A stretch of 64,000 bases of DNA, from NCBI GenBank assembly GCA_017506865.1, contig JAFCMP010000547.1, positions 1,426,001 through 1,490,000 on the forward strand. The letters run 5' to 3'. How positions within the stretch are numbered: the first letter of the stretch is position 1; every line of letters begins with the position of its first letter. The position numbers and the translations under genes were made by a program. Source of the stretch: Tribonema minus (lineage: Eukaryota; Sar; Xanthophyceae; Tribonematales; Tribonemataceae). Shown one piece after another: positions 21,499-34,042 of the stretch. The notes beneath the pieces are model-generated. The model made no database searches. It was not told where the DNA came from and worked only from the letters and a program-made list of their open reading frames with translations.

Positions 21499-23316
21499 TA
21501 CGGTGTACCCCGCGTGTACCCACGGAGTACATGGGCGTACAGGCGGTGTACACCTGCGCTGCTGGCGCCGCAGCGCAGCGCTGCCGGCATCAAGCAGCAG
21601 TTCCGTGTCCTCGTGCCCCAGCGGGAAAAGGCTACTGCCGACGCAGTGTCACGGCACGATGACGAATGCGCGCTTGAACCCAGACAGGGGCGGCTTGCAA
21701 ATGTGGCCTGTGCCTGCACATGAAGCCAGGCTAAACGCGGCGCAGCGCAGTAGTGCAAAGAAACGGTGACGTAGTGGAAGTCGGCGTGCGCATGGGTGTT
21801 ATGCTCCAGCCGTAGCACTTCACGCGAGGGGCGGAGTCTGCGCACGCGGCCGCCCGCCTGCAGCTGGCACGTCACACGGGCCAGCGTGTCAATACGGCGT
21901 TGAAGTTGCGGCGGGCGCAAGCGATGTTCGAGCGCGCTTGCGCAGGGCCCCGCTGCGTCATCGCCGACACTTACGCGCCCCAGCGTGGGGACTCACCACT
22001 AGCAAGGTACCCCGGAGGTGAAGTGCGCGCTGCTGCATGGGACAGCGGTGCAGCCAAGTGCAGGCAGGCTGGGCGAAAGACGCTGCAGGTGTCCTGGCAC
22101 CCAAGAAGAGTGTCACAAAGTGACCATGCCAAATCGGCCAGTAATGGGCTCAGGTCATGAGGCGCTGCAGTAGCAATGCAGAGCAGTTCGGCTGCTCGAT
22201 CAACAATCACACACAGCACCTGCGCCACCGGAACATGCACGGGACAGCCAATTGACAACAAACGCAAGACCGCACATTGGCATGTTCTCAGCAATTGCAT
22301 CATGTCGCTCGCGTCAATTTGTGGTGACATTGCTTGCTTCAATGCCTACAGCCTGTGGCCGCAGCTCAACTTCAACCTGCACATCTACCATAAAAGTGGC
22401 CCCCCTGGCTGCTGTGTATGCTGCGCATGAGTCGGCACACACCTTTGTGTCGTCAGTAATGGCCCACCACACACCATGCAGCTTCCGGCTCAACCCCCAC
22501 ATTCTGTGAACCTGTGAATGCAATTGCAGTCACCACAACGCCTTGCTCTGTATGTACTTGGGCGCAGGGTTGACATATACGGTCGCTGCTATGTCATACT
22601 TTTGTGATATACGTATAACACCCTGAGAAGCCAATACATGTACGTGTACGGCCGCAAACTTCAATTTTAACTTCACATTTCACTTCACGTTGAACTTCTC
22701 CGCCCACGAGGGAGCTGTGTGCGCGGTTGCCGAGCATGGTAGTGTTGTCGACCCCACGACAAACGCTTCATCGAGATGGGCAAGCCGGTTAGGTGTGTGC
22801 GTACTCACGTCGAGTTCCGATTCATTTCGGGGGGTTTTCAGTTGGCCGGACTCGGGGGAACCAACCTGCTTTTTTATTACCCGTTGGGAAAGGAGCGCCA
22901 ACAGCGCGGCGGTTGCAACGGCGCAGCCTGTGTGAGGTTTCTACACTGCACTCTCGCCCTGAAGACTCGCGGCCTACAGGTGAGAGCTTCCGATGGCTTC
23001 CTGCTGCGTCTGGATGATCTTCGGACTAATTCAAAATCCTTGGAGGCAGCTTTGCCATGTATCATCCCGTTAGTGGCGAGCGTTCGTGCTGCAAGTCGAC
23101 GACTGCATTAAGTGCCGCTCTGCAATGCAGCATGTGCTGCTTTGCTTCACCCGGCGCTGAAAACGTGCTGCACCGACGGAGAGCACTTTGAACACCGTGG
23201 CTGCTGTGTTCGCTGCCGATGGGCTTGGCGTTTGATTGTATCAGGCGTGGCGTTGCTTCTCTGATAAATGCTGTTTTCTGACTTATTGTGCCTCGCAGGT
23301 GTTTAGCAGGCTCATT
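21499..23316. other. intergenic region between GTF2E2 and the subtilase
   Basis: Open frames exist on both strands (for example minus 21920-21342 and 22342-21971) but none matches a family I recognise or shows clear splice structure. It probably contains the GTF2E2 3' UTR and the protease promoter. A cctcgcag|gtgtttag acceptor just before the protease ATG suggests a 5' UTR intron. Confidence 0.45.
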
Positions 23317-26300
23317 ATGCCATCACCAGTCGTCCGCGCCGCGTTAGCCGTCATGGCATTCGCTCTGGCACGCGCACAGGATGCATCGCGATGGCGCGTG
23401 CGGTTGCATGGTGATCCCGATGAGGCTTCGCTACACCTGCTGGCCAGCAAGTTTGGCGGCTCCATATCGCTGGTGCACGAGTTGAATCTCGCTTACGCAA
23501 CAGGCAGCGCCGACCTCGCCGACGAACTGGAGCAGCTGGCAGGTGTAGCATCCGTTATGCCCATAGCGCCACTGCGGTTCGACCACGACGTGCAGCACTT
23601 TGAAATGCCAGATCTGGGGGAGCTGCCAGAGCAGGGAGAGGAGGGAGAGGAAGAGCAGGACCACCACCGGGCCCTAAAGAAAAAGGGGGGGAAAGGGGGG
23701 AGGAAGCCAACAAAGCGGCACACCAAGAAGAAGAGGCCCACCAGGCCTGACGCGCCGGACCTGGCGAATAACCTGCAGCCGCTGCAGTGGAGCCTGAAGG
23801 CCCTCGATGTGGCGAAGGCCTGGAAGGCGGGCTACAAGGGGCGCATCAGCAAGGGCCGGCCCGTGCGGGTGGCGGTTTTGGACGGAGGTACGCATGTACT
23901 GCCCTGTACTGTGAATGTACTGACCTGTACTGTGCTGCACTTAGCCTAGAGTGGCGCTACCACCGCCGCGTTCCGTTGCAACCTGCTCTGGACAGTGACG
24001 TTGATCGATGTAACTGATGTAACCGATCGGCGAACGGTGATGCTCAGATCTCCTCAGAGCAACTCCAGCAAAGGTAGCCCCAACTGGTCTGATTGCACCA
24101 GCAGAGTATGCATGCGCAGCGCTGAGTACCATTTGCTAGCGTAGCATCAAGCATGCGTGCACCGTACAGTTCGTGCGCAATTCTCCACCAAGGGCAATGC
24201 GTGCACACAACCATGGTTGCAGGCAGAGAGGCGCACTTGGGGCGTGCATTCGGTATGCCACCAGTCTCAACGTTGCTGTCGTCCATGCCACCAGTCTCAA
24301 CGTTGCTGTCGTCCACCACACTTTGGTTGCACAATTCTCCACCCCTGTCTGTCTGAATCAGTTCATCGTGCAGGAACTGAAACCCCGTAGACTATCCCCA
24401 ATGCAGAAAATCGTTCATACCCGAGCTGCATCACGCAGCGCAACACTGTCATGTGAATGTGGGTGATGGTGCTCGTGCGGCCGCGTCACTGGTCGTTGGC
24501 ACGATGGGGCGCGTGGCGTGCGACGCGCAGCATACATACATACTACCGCAAGCAAGAAGCAACTTCAACTTCAGCTGCCCCGTTCGTCTTTCATCTGCGC
24601 AGCAGTACATGGATACTTCCTACAGGTCACACTCCCCATACGTCGCCATGCATGCATGCCCCATCGGCAAATGGCGCATTGTGCTGACAAGCGGTCCGCC
24701 ACTTACCTCTGAAGTTCCACAACGTTCTTCTGCGTATGAGGGCAGGGCAGATTGCGGCTGAAGAATGCAGCACCCTTCTCTTGAAGTGGACAAATAGCGG
24801 AGATTGGTGTCCTTGCTCTGGTGGTTTAGCACCAGCAGCGTGTGAAGAGATTGTGCAGCAGGCGGCGCAAGCGCCCTTTGCTTGAAGTTGTAGTTAAAAG
24901 TAGCCTTACACAGGTAGGGTACACTTAGGGTCAGCAGTCACTCGTCAGGGGATGGTGATATGCAGGTCTCCACTTTTGAGCAGGTTCAATACGTACCATA
25001 ACCTGCATGTCATGCAGAGTAAGAAAGAGGTATCAAGTGTATAAAATGTTGAGAAGCGAGGGCGCTGTACCAAAGGAGGTGCGCAAAGATGAAGGGCAGG
25101 TTTGCTGCATGTTGAGCAATGCCATGTTCTCGATCTCAAGAGCATTGCAGTACTCGTTGAGGATTGGACAGAGATGGCTGTGGGCACTTGGCAACGGTGC
25201 CACAGGCCACACTATCAGAAGGCTGCCCGAGACAGGGACTGTCACACTGAGGTGCACATAGGTAGATTGCACAACAGCGATGTGAGTGTGAGGAGAAACT
25301 GGTGTTCTGTATCATTGTAACATGCACCCCCAGTGGCTCCTGAGATGCTGGGAGGAGACCTGGGTTAGGCTAAGGGGTACAATTATGGAGGTGACTGTTG
25401 TGCGTGACAATGTGCGTGGCTGCAGGTGTCGGCCCCTGGCATTCGCTGTAGTGAATGCTGGGGATAACGCATCGCGTGCCGTGACAACGGCGGCAGGACG
25501 TGTCGTGTATATGTATTTTCACAGTTTGCAGTACTTCAAAGTATATGTAAGAAGTGTGTACGTATGCTCCATGTTTGCACATGACTGAGACAGCGAGCTC
25601 GCGACTCAGCGGGAACTGTCAAAGACGGCCGAGTTGAGGATGAGGGCTGGCTTATGTCCTCGACTGAGACGGTGCAGCAGGATGCCCATGGGGGGCTAGT
25701 TTCTGTACGCCTACAAGAGGATCGGGCTCGCTGTCCTCGTACGCATGGGCGTCCCCAATGAGCCTGCTACACTCACCGCGGCAGCATCCCCACTGAGTCT
25801 GCTGTTACACTCGCCAAAACCGTCGCACAACGCACGTGCAAAACGCGCCCCCGCTCTTATCATCTGAATGCCCCCCCCCTCGACTCGTGACTCATGACTC
25901 ATAATACGACTCCCCCTCCCCCCCAGGCTTCTACACGGACCGCCACACTACACGCGCAACGCGCCACTGCTCTGTCGCCACAGCCAAACAACGTACGACA
26001 GCTCGACTCGTGACTCATGACTCATATACAACTCCCCTCCCCCCCTCCCCCCCAGGCTTCTACACGTACGAATGAGTCATTCGGAATGACCCCGCTGACT
26101 CGTGACTCATGACTCATATCACAACTCCCCTCTCCCCCCCGGCTTCTACACAGACCACCCCAACATCCGCAGCAACGTGAACCGCGACCTCAGCAAGAGC
26201 CTCGCGCCATATGACCCCCCTGACTCGTGACTCATGACTCAATGACTCCCCCCTCCCTCCCAGGCTTCTACACTGACCACCCCAACATCCGCAGCAATGT

Positions 26301-29300
26301 GAACCGCGACCTCAGCAAGAGCCTCGCGCCGGAGGATCTCGAGTACCGGCCCAACCGCTCCGGCCACCGCGCCAAGCAGTTCAGCCACGGCACGTGGATC
26401 GCGGGCGTCATTGCAGGGGCCGACAGGGCGCGCGGAACAGTTGGCGTTGCGCCTGAGGCGGAGCTCATCCTGGTTAAGGTATGTGTGTTCATACGCATGT
26501 AGGCATGTATGCAAAACTTCACACTGAACTTCACATTTGAACCGCTCCGGCCACCGCGCCAAGCAGTTCAGCCACGGCACGTGGATCGCGGGCGTCATCG
26601 CGGGGGCGGACAGGGCGCGCGGGACTGTGGGCGTCGCGCCCGATGCAGAGCTCATTCTGGTCAAGGTATGCAAACTTCAATCTTGAAGTAGCTCATAGTG
26701 AGTAGGGCATGGCGCGAAGCAGTTCGGTCACGGCACGTGGATCGCGGGGCGTCATTGCGGGGGCCGACAGGGCGCGCGGCACAGTAGGCGTCGCGCCTGA
26801 GGCGGAGCTCATCCTGGTCAAGGTATGTATCTATTCATATATATGTATAGATGTATGCAAAGCGTCAAACTTGAAGTGCCTTATTGTTAGGTTGACAGCA
26901 AGTGGGGGCATCGCGCAAGTTTGGTCGCGGCACGTGGATCGCGGGCGTCATCGCGGGTGCGGACAGGGCGCGCGGCACAGTAGGCGTCGCGCCTGAGGCG
27001 GAGCTCATCCTGGTAAAGGTATGTATCTATTCATGAATATGTATAGATGTATGCAAAACTTCTTGAAGTGGCTTACTGCGCGGCGGCAATGTTCGCGGCG
27101 GCAATGTCTTGGGGCATCGTGCACCCCTGTGAAGGTCACCCCTCCCTGTCACCCCCCATTCGTATCTGCTGTTCCACTTGCCTTACCCCCTCCCCCCCCC
27201 CCCCCCCTCAACTGCGATCGGAGGCAATGTTCAAGGGCACCGTGTACGCCATGAAGGCCCCCTACTTGAACCCCCTTTGCCCATTCGTATCCGCTACTCC
27301 GCGTGGCTGACCCCCCCCCCTCCCCCACACACCCCGAACTCACCCCCCAATCAGGTGTACCAAAACGACGGCTCCGGCGACGAGGAGGCCATGGTGCGCG
27401 GCATCGTGTACGCTGCGAATGTCCCCTCCTTCCCCATGCATTTCCGCTGTTCCACATGGCTGACCCCCCCCCCCCCCCCCCCAAAATCCCCCTACTGCCC
27501 CCAATCAGGTGTACCAGGACGATGGCTCCGGCGACGAGGAGGCCATGGTGCGCGGCATTGTGTACGCAGCAAAGTCAGGCGCGGACATCATCTGCATGCC
27601 CGTCACGGGCGTGCCGGAGGACGAGTTCGACCTGCGCACGCAGCAGACGTTCGAGGCGTTCAGCGCGTCGGTGACGTTCGCGACGCTGAAGGGCGTCACC
27701 GTCATCGCGTCCGCGGGCAACCGCAACTTCAACTTTGACAACCCGCAGGGCGACCGCGTGTGGCCCGCGCAGGTGACGCTCCCGCTTTTGCTCCCACGCG
27801 CGCACTGCTGTAGCCCTAGCCCTGGCCCTAGATCACGTCCTCTGAGCCTGTCCCTGTTGTGGTGACGGCGCAGGTGCTGCTGTAGCCCTAACCCTAGATG
27901 CTTCTATTTTCCACCTAACCTTGACCCTGTTATTGCGACGGGGGAGGCGAGAGATGCGTGTAGCGCTTGCGTGGTGAGCCGTTGAGGGCTGCGAGCGATG
28001 CTCACGCTCTCCTCTAGCCCAATCTCTAAGTAGATTGCTTCGTCCGACACTGACCCTGTCGTGGCGACGGGGGAGGCGAGAGATGCAAGTTATCGCACTT
28101 GCGCGGAGAGCCGTTGAGCGCTGCGACAGGGCAGCAACGCTCAGCACTGCATGCGGGCCAGGCCTGACGCATGCTTTTGGGGAGTTGCAGACCCACTTGA
28201 ACCCAAATGATCGCGCACGAGGGGCAATCCCGATATCTAGTTCGCATTGCCAGAGCTTGCTGCCTTCCGATGCCGGCGCGGTTGACTGCGGTGCTTTTGT
28301 TGCTGCGGTCACAGCCTGCGCCCATGAGTGTGGCATAGCCTGTCTAAAGCATGTAGTCTTGGTAACTGTGTCGTGGATTGCGGGCAGCGCGTCTCAGCGC
28401 AGTCACGCACCCTCAGATGCCAAGGAGAGAAGCCGCTGATCATCCACTGCTGATATCGTGTTCGTCGGACAACAAACTATAACTTCAACTATGAACTCCA
28501 CTTTACATTTCCCCCCAGCCATTGAACTCCAACTTCGCATCTGAACTTCAACTTCAACTGCAGGTTTCCGGCGTCATCACCGTCTCCGCGACGGGCCCCT
28601 ACAACTGGTGGAACAACAAGGGCACCAACCTCAACAAGCCCGCGTCCTACTCCAACTACGGTACCTCCGTCATCAAGTTTGCGGCCCCCGGCGGCGGCAT
28701 TGACGCGCTCACCAACAAGGACGCCAAGACGGTGAGCGTTTTCACATGAACGTGAACATTCACATGCATTACATGAATGGAAAATGTGATATATGAAATT
28801 TACGGCAAAGTTTGCGGCCCCCGGCGGCGGCATCGACGCGCTCACCAACAAGGACGCCAAGACGGTGAGCGTCTTTGGATGTTTCTGAACATAAATCACA
28901 TGAATAGAAAACGTGAAAAATGCAATTTATGGCAAAGTTCACGGCGTACCCCTGACCCTTAACCCTAACCCTACCCCCCGCCCCCCCCCGCCCAAACCGC
29001 GCGCACGCGCAGTGCAACGTGCCGCTGCTCGGCGAGCCCAAGTACCCCTGTGGCGTGCTCGACTGGGTCTTCGGGCCGTGCTGCTTCGGCACCAAGCGCG
29101 GCTACACGTACTCGGCGTCGTACGGCACAAGCGCCAGCGCGGCACACGTCGCAGGTAATCTTATCTGACCAATGCAGCGCAGTATTCATGCACTGCCAAT
29201 GCTGAGCATGCACACTGCGCATTGCCAGTGCTGTGCACGCACACTGCGCTATATCATCTTGTTTGAACAGCGCAGCGTAGTGTTCATGCATTGCCAATGC

Positions 29301-29639
29301 TGCGCACGCACACCGTACATCAAAACACAGCACTAGACTACACCACCATCTCGTCTGACCAAAGCAGCGTAGTATCCATGCACTGCCAGTGCTGTCTGTG
29401 CTGCCCGTCTGTCTGTGCGTTTCCTCCTCCCCTCCATCCTCTCACCGGTACCCCCCCCCTGACTCTGTATCGCAGGCGTGGCAGCGCTCATCATGGACAA
29501 GGCGCACAAGCGCCTGTCGCCGCGCGCCATGTACGAGGCGCTGCGCGCGATTTCCGACGACCTAGGCGGCAGCGGCGCGGACCCGCGCTTCGGACTCGGA
29601 CTTGTGAACGCCGGCAGGATCGCGGACCTCAAGCTCTGA
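23317..29639 (+). CDS. secreted subtilisin-like serine protease (peptidase family S8)
   Basis: Six exons: 23317-23887, 26264-26478, 27509-27772, 28564-28731, 29013-29154 and 29476-29639, all in phase, 507 aa. The ATG at 23317 opens a signal peptide (PVVRAALAVMAFALARAQ). An I9-like propeptide follows (VHELNLAYATGS, LEQLAGVASVMPI), then a Lys/Arg-rich linker (about residues 125-150) that could be a processing site. The catalytic triad is visible: Asp in VAVLDGG, His in HGTWIAGVIAG, Ser in GTSASAAHVAG. The oxyanion Asn is in VIASAGN. Cys residues in CNVPLLGEPKYPCGVLDW and GPCCFG could form disulfides. Family knowledge: extracellular or vacuolar endopeptidase, substrate unknown. The exon encoding the catalytic His is followed by three partial copies of itself in the next intron. 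No transmembrane segment besides the signal was noticed. Confidence 0.95.
24255..24314 (+). repeat. 30-bp perfect direct tandem repeat
   Basis: Two head-to-tail copies of a 30 bp unit beginning atgccaccagtctcaacgtt occur in subtilase intron 1. No function is apparent. Confidence 0.95.
25870..26263 (+). repeat. tandem copies of subtilase exon 2 acceptor junction
   Basis: Before the true acceptor at 26264, copies of gactcgtgactcatgactca, then a C-rich tract and cag|gcttctacac-gaccaccc lie at about 25885-25960, 25995-26075 and 26095-26212. The last contains about 70 bp of exon (HPNIRSNVNRDLSKSLAP) but its AG has mutated to gg. Each unit carries a TGACTCGTGACTCATGACTCA-type block. Confidence 0.92.
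26537..27020 (+). repeat. tandem copies of the catalytic-His exon end and donor of the subtilase
   Basis: Three copies follow the real donor (26478), with junctions at 26665, 26822 and 27018. The first copy reproduces about 128 bp of exon with an open frame through QFSHGTWIAGVIAGADRARG to ELILVK. The second has a one-base insertion (gcggggcgtc). The third is shorter. Each ends in aag|gtatg plus a similar intron block ending in an acttgaagt motif. The period is about 157-196 bp. Confidence 0.95.
27080..27445 (+). repeat. tandem copies of subtilase exon 3 acceptor junction
   Basis: Upstream of the true acceptor (27509), one good copy (caatcag|gtgtaccaaaacgac through ggcatcgtgtacgctgcgaa) spans about 27345-27420. 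Weaker ones are at about 27085-27120 and 27222-27260 (gcaatgttcaagggcaccgt gtacgcc). Poly-C and a ccattcgtatccgctgttcc block lie between them. Confidence 0.88.
28790..28935 (+). repeat. copy of subtilase exon 4 donor junction
   Basis: The last 60 bp of exon 4 (KFAAPGGGIDALTNKDAKT) and the donor gtgagcgt are duplicated with their intron flank. The copy's donor is at about 28864, 133 bp after the real one at 28731. A fragment of a further copy (atggcaaagttcacggcg) follows at 28928. Confidence 0.93.
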
Positions 29640-30639
29640 GCGCCGCTGCCGCCGCCGCCGCTGCCGCCGCCGCCGCCGCTGCCGCGCCTGCCGTCTTCGG
29701 CCCGCGTGCGGAGCAGGCAGTGCTCGGCAGCCCTGCGGCAGCGCACTTCAACTGTCCGGCAGTGACGCTCCTCATTGGTAGGGACCGCTGAGCGCTGCCG
29801 CAGCGCTCGGCGCCCCCCCCCTCTAGACGCGCGGCGCGGCGCTGCCGCCGCATGCAGGGCTTGGTCCAGCCCTACTGAGCCCCCGATGTGGTCCAGGTTG
29901 CGGATGACGCCTTGAAAAAAGGCCTGCTACAGGCTGCCTGCCCCCCCCCCCTCATCCCCTTCAGAGGCTAGCACAGAACTGGCGTGGGGCGCTTCTTGCC
30001 CCTCCTCCCCCCCCCCCAACCCCTCTTCCCTTTCAAAGCTGTCAGTTTGTCCAGAAAGCCTCGGTAGGGGCTGCCCCGCACTGGCAAGACAGTATCTTGT
30101 ATTATTTTTGGGGGGCGTTAAGCCCCCCTAAGGCCTGGCATGCGCGCAGCGACGCGCGTGCTGCCACGCAGGCACAGCGCCCACCTCGGTGTCGTGCGAG
30201 CGGCTCCAGTCGGAGCCTGTGCTGCTTCTCTTTCTCGCCACAGCGCAAGGGGGCTGACCCCCTTGCTCCCCCCCCCCCCCCCCCTCCCTTGGCCTGCCGC
30301 TGCCCAGTGCAAAGTCTGTATGATATGCATATGAATTTCAACCGCTCACTACGTGCATGTGTGTTCGCAGTGGTAAGCTAGAGCCGTCTCTGTGGCGCGC
30401 CGCGCCGGAGTCGAGTATACGGTGTTTGTCCTCCCGTTTTGCGCCGTCGTGCGCGGCGCGCGCCGCCAGCGCCCAGCGGCGCGTTTCGGCGCGCGCGCGC
30501 GCGCTGCCTTGCGGGGCCCCTTCGGGCGCCCGCCGGCCCACGTCCGAATACACTCGAGAAACCACGCGTGTGCGCTTCGTCTGTGCAGTCTGTGCGCCTG
30601 CCTGCGTGTCGCGTGCCGCTGCATCTGGTGGGAGTGCTG

Positions 30640-30735
30640 TGCGCCCAGGTGTTGTCGAGACAACGCATCTCGGTACCTGTACGACAGTGTTGTGGATACA
30701 ACACACATCGGTCCTGTACGACACTGTGGCGGTCG
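30640..30735 (+). repeat. dispersed repeat family B, two units
   Basis: gttgtcgagacaacgcatct cggtacctgtacgaca is followed by a second unit gtggatacaacacacatcgg tcctgtacgaca. This is related to 8385-8490 and 58705-58745. Confidence 0.6.
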
Positions 30736-31599
30736 GTTACTGGCATTTGGATCATTTCTTTGGCGGAAAGATTGCAGGCAGAGCAGCATCAGCAGCACTA
30801 CCTGCACCAGCCTGCTGCGCCCGCACCTTTTCTTTGCCATGGCGACGACATTGGCGCAGCAGCGGTGTCAACTGTAATCGCTTGCGACAGCCGCCGCTAC
30901 AGAGTGACTGGCAGCATCTGACTCGGATGATCGAGCGACAAATATTATTTGATGCGGCGGCGGGCGGTTACCGGCCCCGCTGCAGTGCGGCGCCATCATA
31001 TGCCGGATTTTGCCACACAGCGCCGGCTCACTCAAAGTCAGGCTGGCAGCAGCAGCGGCATGGAGCCTCCAGGTAATTGGCCCACAATGGCAACCGCCAC
31101 AGGGAGCTGCCGGCGTCGCGGCGAGACAGGCGGCACCCGAGGAGTAAGCGGCTTGACCAGGCCGTAACGCTAGCGCAGGCTCTGTGCCTACCGCCCAGCC
31201 GCAACGGCTGCTGCCGCCCGTTGCGCGCGACCAGTTTTTCAACTTGTTCAGTGACATGTGGTATTAGGCGGGAAGGACGACCCAAGAGTAAGACACGTAC
31301 GCTCTCAACAAACCTGTAGGAAAATGCGCCGTGTACAGACGGCAAAGCTTCTGCTGCGGCTCAATTGCAACTTGGATGCACCGCCGCTGCCTGAACTAGA
31401 TGTTTGCTATGCCGCACTGAGTACAGGCGATGACAATTCTGAAGTTTGTCAACGTGTGCGTGCCTGGTGCAATGTGCAATGTGCAATCCGAGTTTCACAT
31501 TGAAATCTTCCAGCCAACTTCCTCTATGCAGCAGATAGGTTGCCGTGCCGTGTCACTGACTGTGTGTACGTGCGCGTACATACATATCATAGCATGTTT

Positions 31600-32880
31600 T
31601 AGCTTGCAGCATGTTAATGCAAATCACTGGAACAACGCACCTAGACTTTGGAGCAGTTTTTTTCGGTTAACGTCTCCACACACATTTATTCTACTTGCAT
31701 GCATGGGCAATGCCATGGGGGCAAAAGAGTATCAACAAGTACTTTTTATTAATTCTCGCTCAGGGCGCGAAAAAGCCCAGATGATTGGCATCTAGCTGTA
31801 AGGAATCTACATGTCGTATGACAGTCTGAAAGTGTCGCAACGACAACCACTCAAACGCCGCCGCCGCCAAATGGCATCTCGGGGTCCTCCCCTACGTCCT
31901 CCTCCATGTGCCCCCCCCCCCTGGATTCTGCCATGTGTCAACAAGTACTTCAGAGGAGGGGGGTCATATGGTTTGAGTATGAGGCGCTGTACGGAAGTTG
32001 GCATTGTGCGTGAGAGCGTAAAGGACAGCCACACACCACACAGCGCGCTCTGTCATGCAAGCCAACGAGTAGATAGGCTGCAGCAAAACATTAGAACAAC
32101 TGCGTTTAAAGACCAGGTGCATGGGCACTCTCGCTGCGATCATGCTTGGTTGATGGCGCACCACATGATTCAGTGTGACTGGGCATACGACTTCATATCG
32201 CATGCAAGTCAACCATCTCAAAAGCGGCCAAGCAGGCATTGGCAAGTGCGCTAATACTCGACACCTTAATGCAATGATTTGATAGGTCACTTGTCCTTGA
32301 CTGGGTTCCGTAGATACATCATGCTTTAGCTCTAGCGTGCCAGCATATGCCAGCATAAGCAAATCACCGGAACAACACTCTAGAGTTGTATGGCGTCGCA
32401 CGTCTGCCCACGTTTATTTCTACTTGGCATTGCTCAGTGGTGGGCATGCATGAGTCAAAGAGTATCAAGTCAGGAGGGTCGTCATTGATATGTGGTTGAG
32501 TGAGTTGCTGTACGGGCAATGGCATTTTGTGTGAGAGCGCACACGAATGGCATCAACCCACACCACACTGCAGCACGCCACGCTTTGTCACGCATGCGAA
32601 TGCGTAGACAACGTTGGAACAACTGCGTTTGATGGCAAAAGACAAGGTGCATGGGCACTCTCCATGCGATCACGATGGCTGACAGCGCACCTTATGATTT
32701 TAGTGCGACTTGACTCACAACTCTATGCCGCACTCAAGTCAACAGGCTCCAAAAGCCGCCAAGCAGGCATGTGGGCAAGTGCGCTCATACCCGACACCAT
32801 GCTGCAATGACTGAATAAGTCACTTGTCATTGACTGGATTCCCCATGCATGCATGCACGACAGGCATGGTGCACCGCTTG
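31600..32880. repeat. diverged tandem duplication of about 0.5 kb units
   Basis: 31955-32310 and 32480-32845 align along their length: a gagcgca/gagcgta block, gcaccacactgcag-like block, ggaacaactgcgttt, aggtgcatgggcactctc, gatcatgcttggttgatggc / gatcacgatggctgacagc, gccaagcaggcat, and cacttgtccttgactgggtt / cacttgtcattgactggatt. The adjacent segment caaatcac-ggaacaac, then cacatttattctacttg (31620-31700), recurs at 32352-32425. The total length is about 1.3 kb. It could be a decayed mobile element; no protein is preserved. Confidence 0.75.
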
Positions 32881-33815
32881 AACTCACTAAGACTGCCAGC
32901 GGCATAGCAGTCAGTCACCCAATGCAGCAGCGGCGAATGACATTCAAAGCAGAAAGAGAAAACAAGATGAAACCACATGACCGTCGTGATGGTACATTCA
33001 CGTGCCGTGGCAATCCCGTGTACAAACGCAACCGTGACACAGCCGTGACCAGTCTGCCCAGCAAAACACGCACACAGACAGACAGGGGGGGCGGGCTAGG
33101 GGGGGGCTGTCATGACTGCAGCAAACGACACCCCCAGACCAAGGGTAGAGGGGGCTCCCGGTAAAACGATCAGGTGCTGTTGAACCGCCAGAGAGGGGGG
33201 GGGGGGGGGGGCGGGGGCTGATGTGTCGCTCCGTCCCTGTGGGAATCAGCCCCTTGTATGGTAGCCGCATATGATACGGTAACAGCAGCAGATCGGTGAA
33301 TGGGCAAGAGGTACTGTATCCTGGCAAGCGGCGGCCATGGCCACCCGAGAAATTGCGCTCTACGCACGGCGTAAGACCTTAGTCGCCGCGTGAAAACATG
33401 CCGATACTGCAGCGCAAGGGAGGGATGTGTGGTTCGCGAAAGGGGGGGGGGGGGGGGGGGGGGCGACAGCGGATGGGTTGGGGGGGAGAAGGGATGCTTG
33501 GGGGGGGTACGGAACCGACACAAGGGGACGCACCCCCCGAAGCAGTGCCCTTCTGTGTGCGCTGCCGTTTCTCAGCGGGCGCAGCGCTCGTGAACGCCCG
33601 CCCAACATGAGAAAGGCAACAGGTGAGTGTAGGAGCTCCAGCCGTGGCAGTGCTCAAGTCACCGTCTACACATCGAGAGCTGCAGCTCCACATGCGCTGC
33701 GCGGCAGCGGCGGCGGCGGCAGAGCGTGCTCTGCCACCGCAAAACATCAACGCCGCCGCGGTGCGCACGCGCGGATGTCCCTCCCGCAGTCGGACCGGCG
33801 GTTACACGCGGGCCG

Positions 33816-34007
33816 TCACACCAGCATCTCGAGGACCTGCATGGTGTGCCCGCGGTACTCGACGCGGCGCTTCTTGTACGTGTAGATGACGGCGGACGTG
33901 CGGTCCACGCTGTCGCCGAGCGCTGCCGCAGCGGCGGCGTCGGCCTCGCCGCCGCCGCTGCTGGCCGCCGCCACCGCGTCGCCGCCGGCCATGCCGAAGC
34001 CGAAGCT

Positions 34008-34042
<35 letters not shown>

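Larger units (their letters stand above)
29640..33815. other. repeat-rich convergent intergenic region
   Basis: This is 4.2 kb between the 3' ends of the subtilase (plus) and the EsV-1-7 gene (minus). It contains poly-C/poly-G runs, dispersed families B (30645-30730) and C (31745-31945), and a diverged tandem duplication (31.6-32.9 kb). Several long open frames at 30.35-31.1 kb look like GC-rich shadows. I recognise no gene. Confidence 0.5.

Noticed and set aside
21342..22342. minus-strand frames downstream of GTF2E2 as a gene
   Set aside because: Open frames of 120-190 codons, but no recognisable domain and no convincing start or splice sites; part is antisense to GTF2E2 exon 7.
26537..27020. 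additional genuine exons of the subtilase
   Set aside because: Including any copy would duplicate the catalytic-His block and, for the second copy, shift the frame. The model without them gives an intact S8 protease.
30349..31076. several long overlapping frames on both strands
   Set aside because: Arg/Ala-rich shadow frames in very GC-rich DNA, with no motif, no splice structure and no homologue that I recognise.
33427..33885. plus-strand open frames over poly-G at 33.4-33.9 kb
   Set aside because: Composition artefact of long G/C runs, partly antisense to the EsV-1-7 gene.
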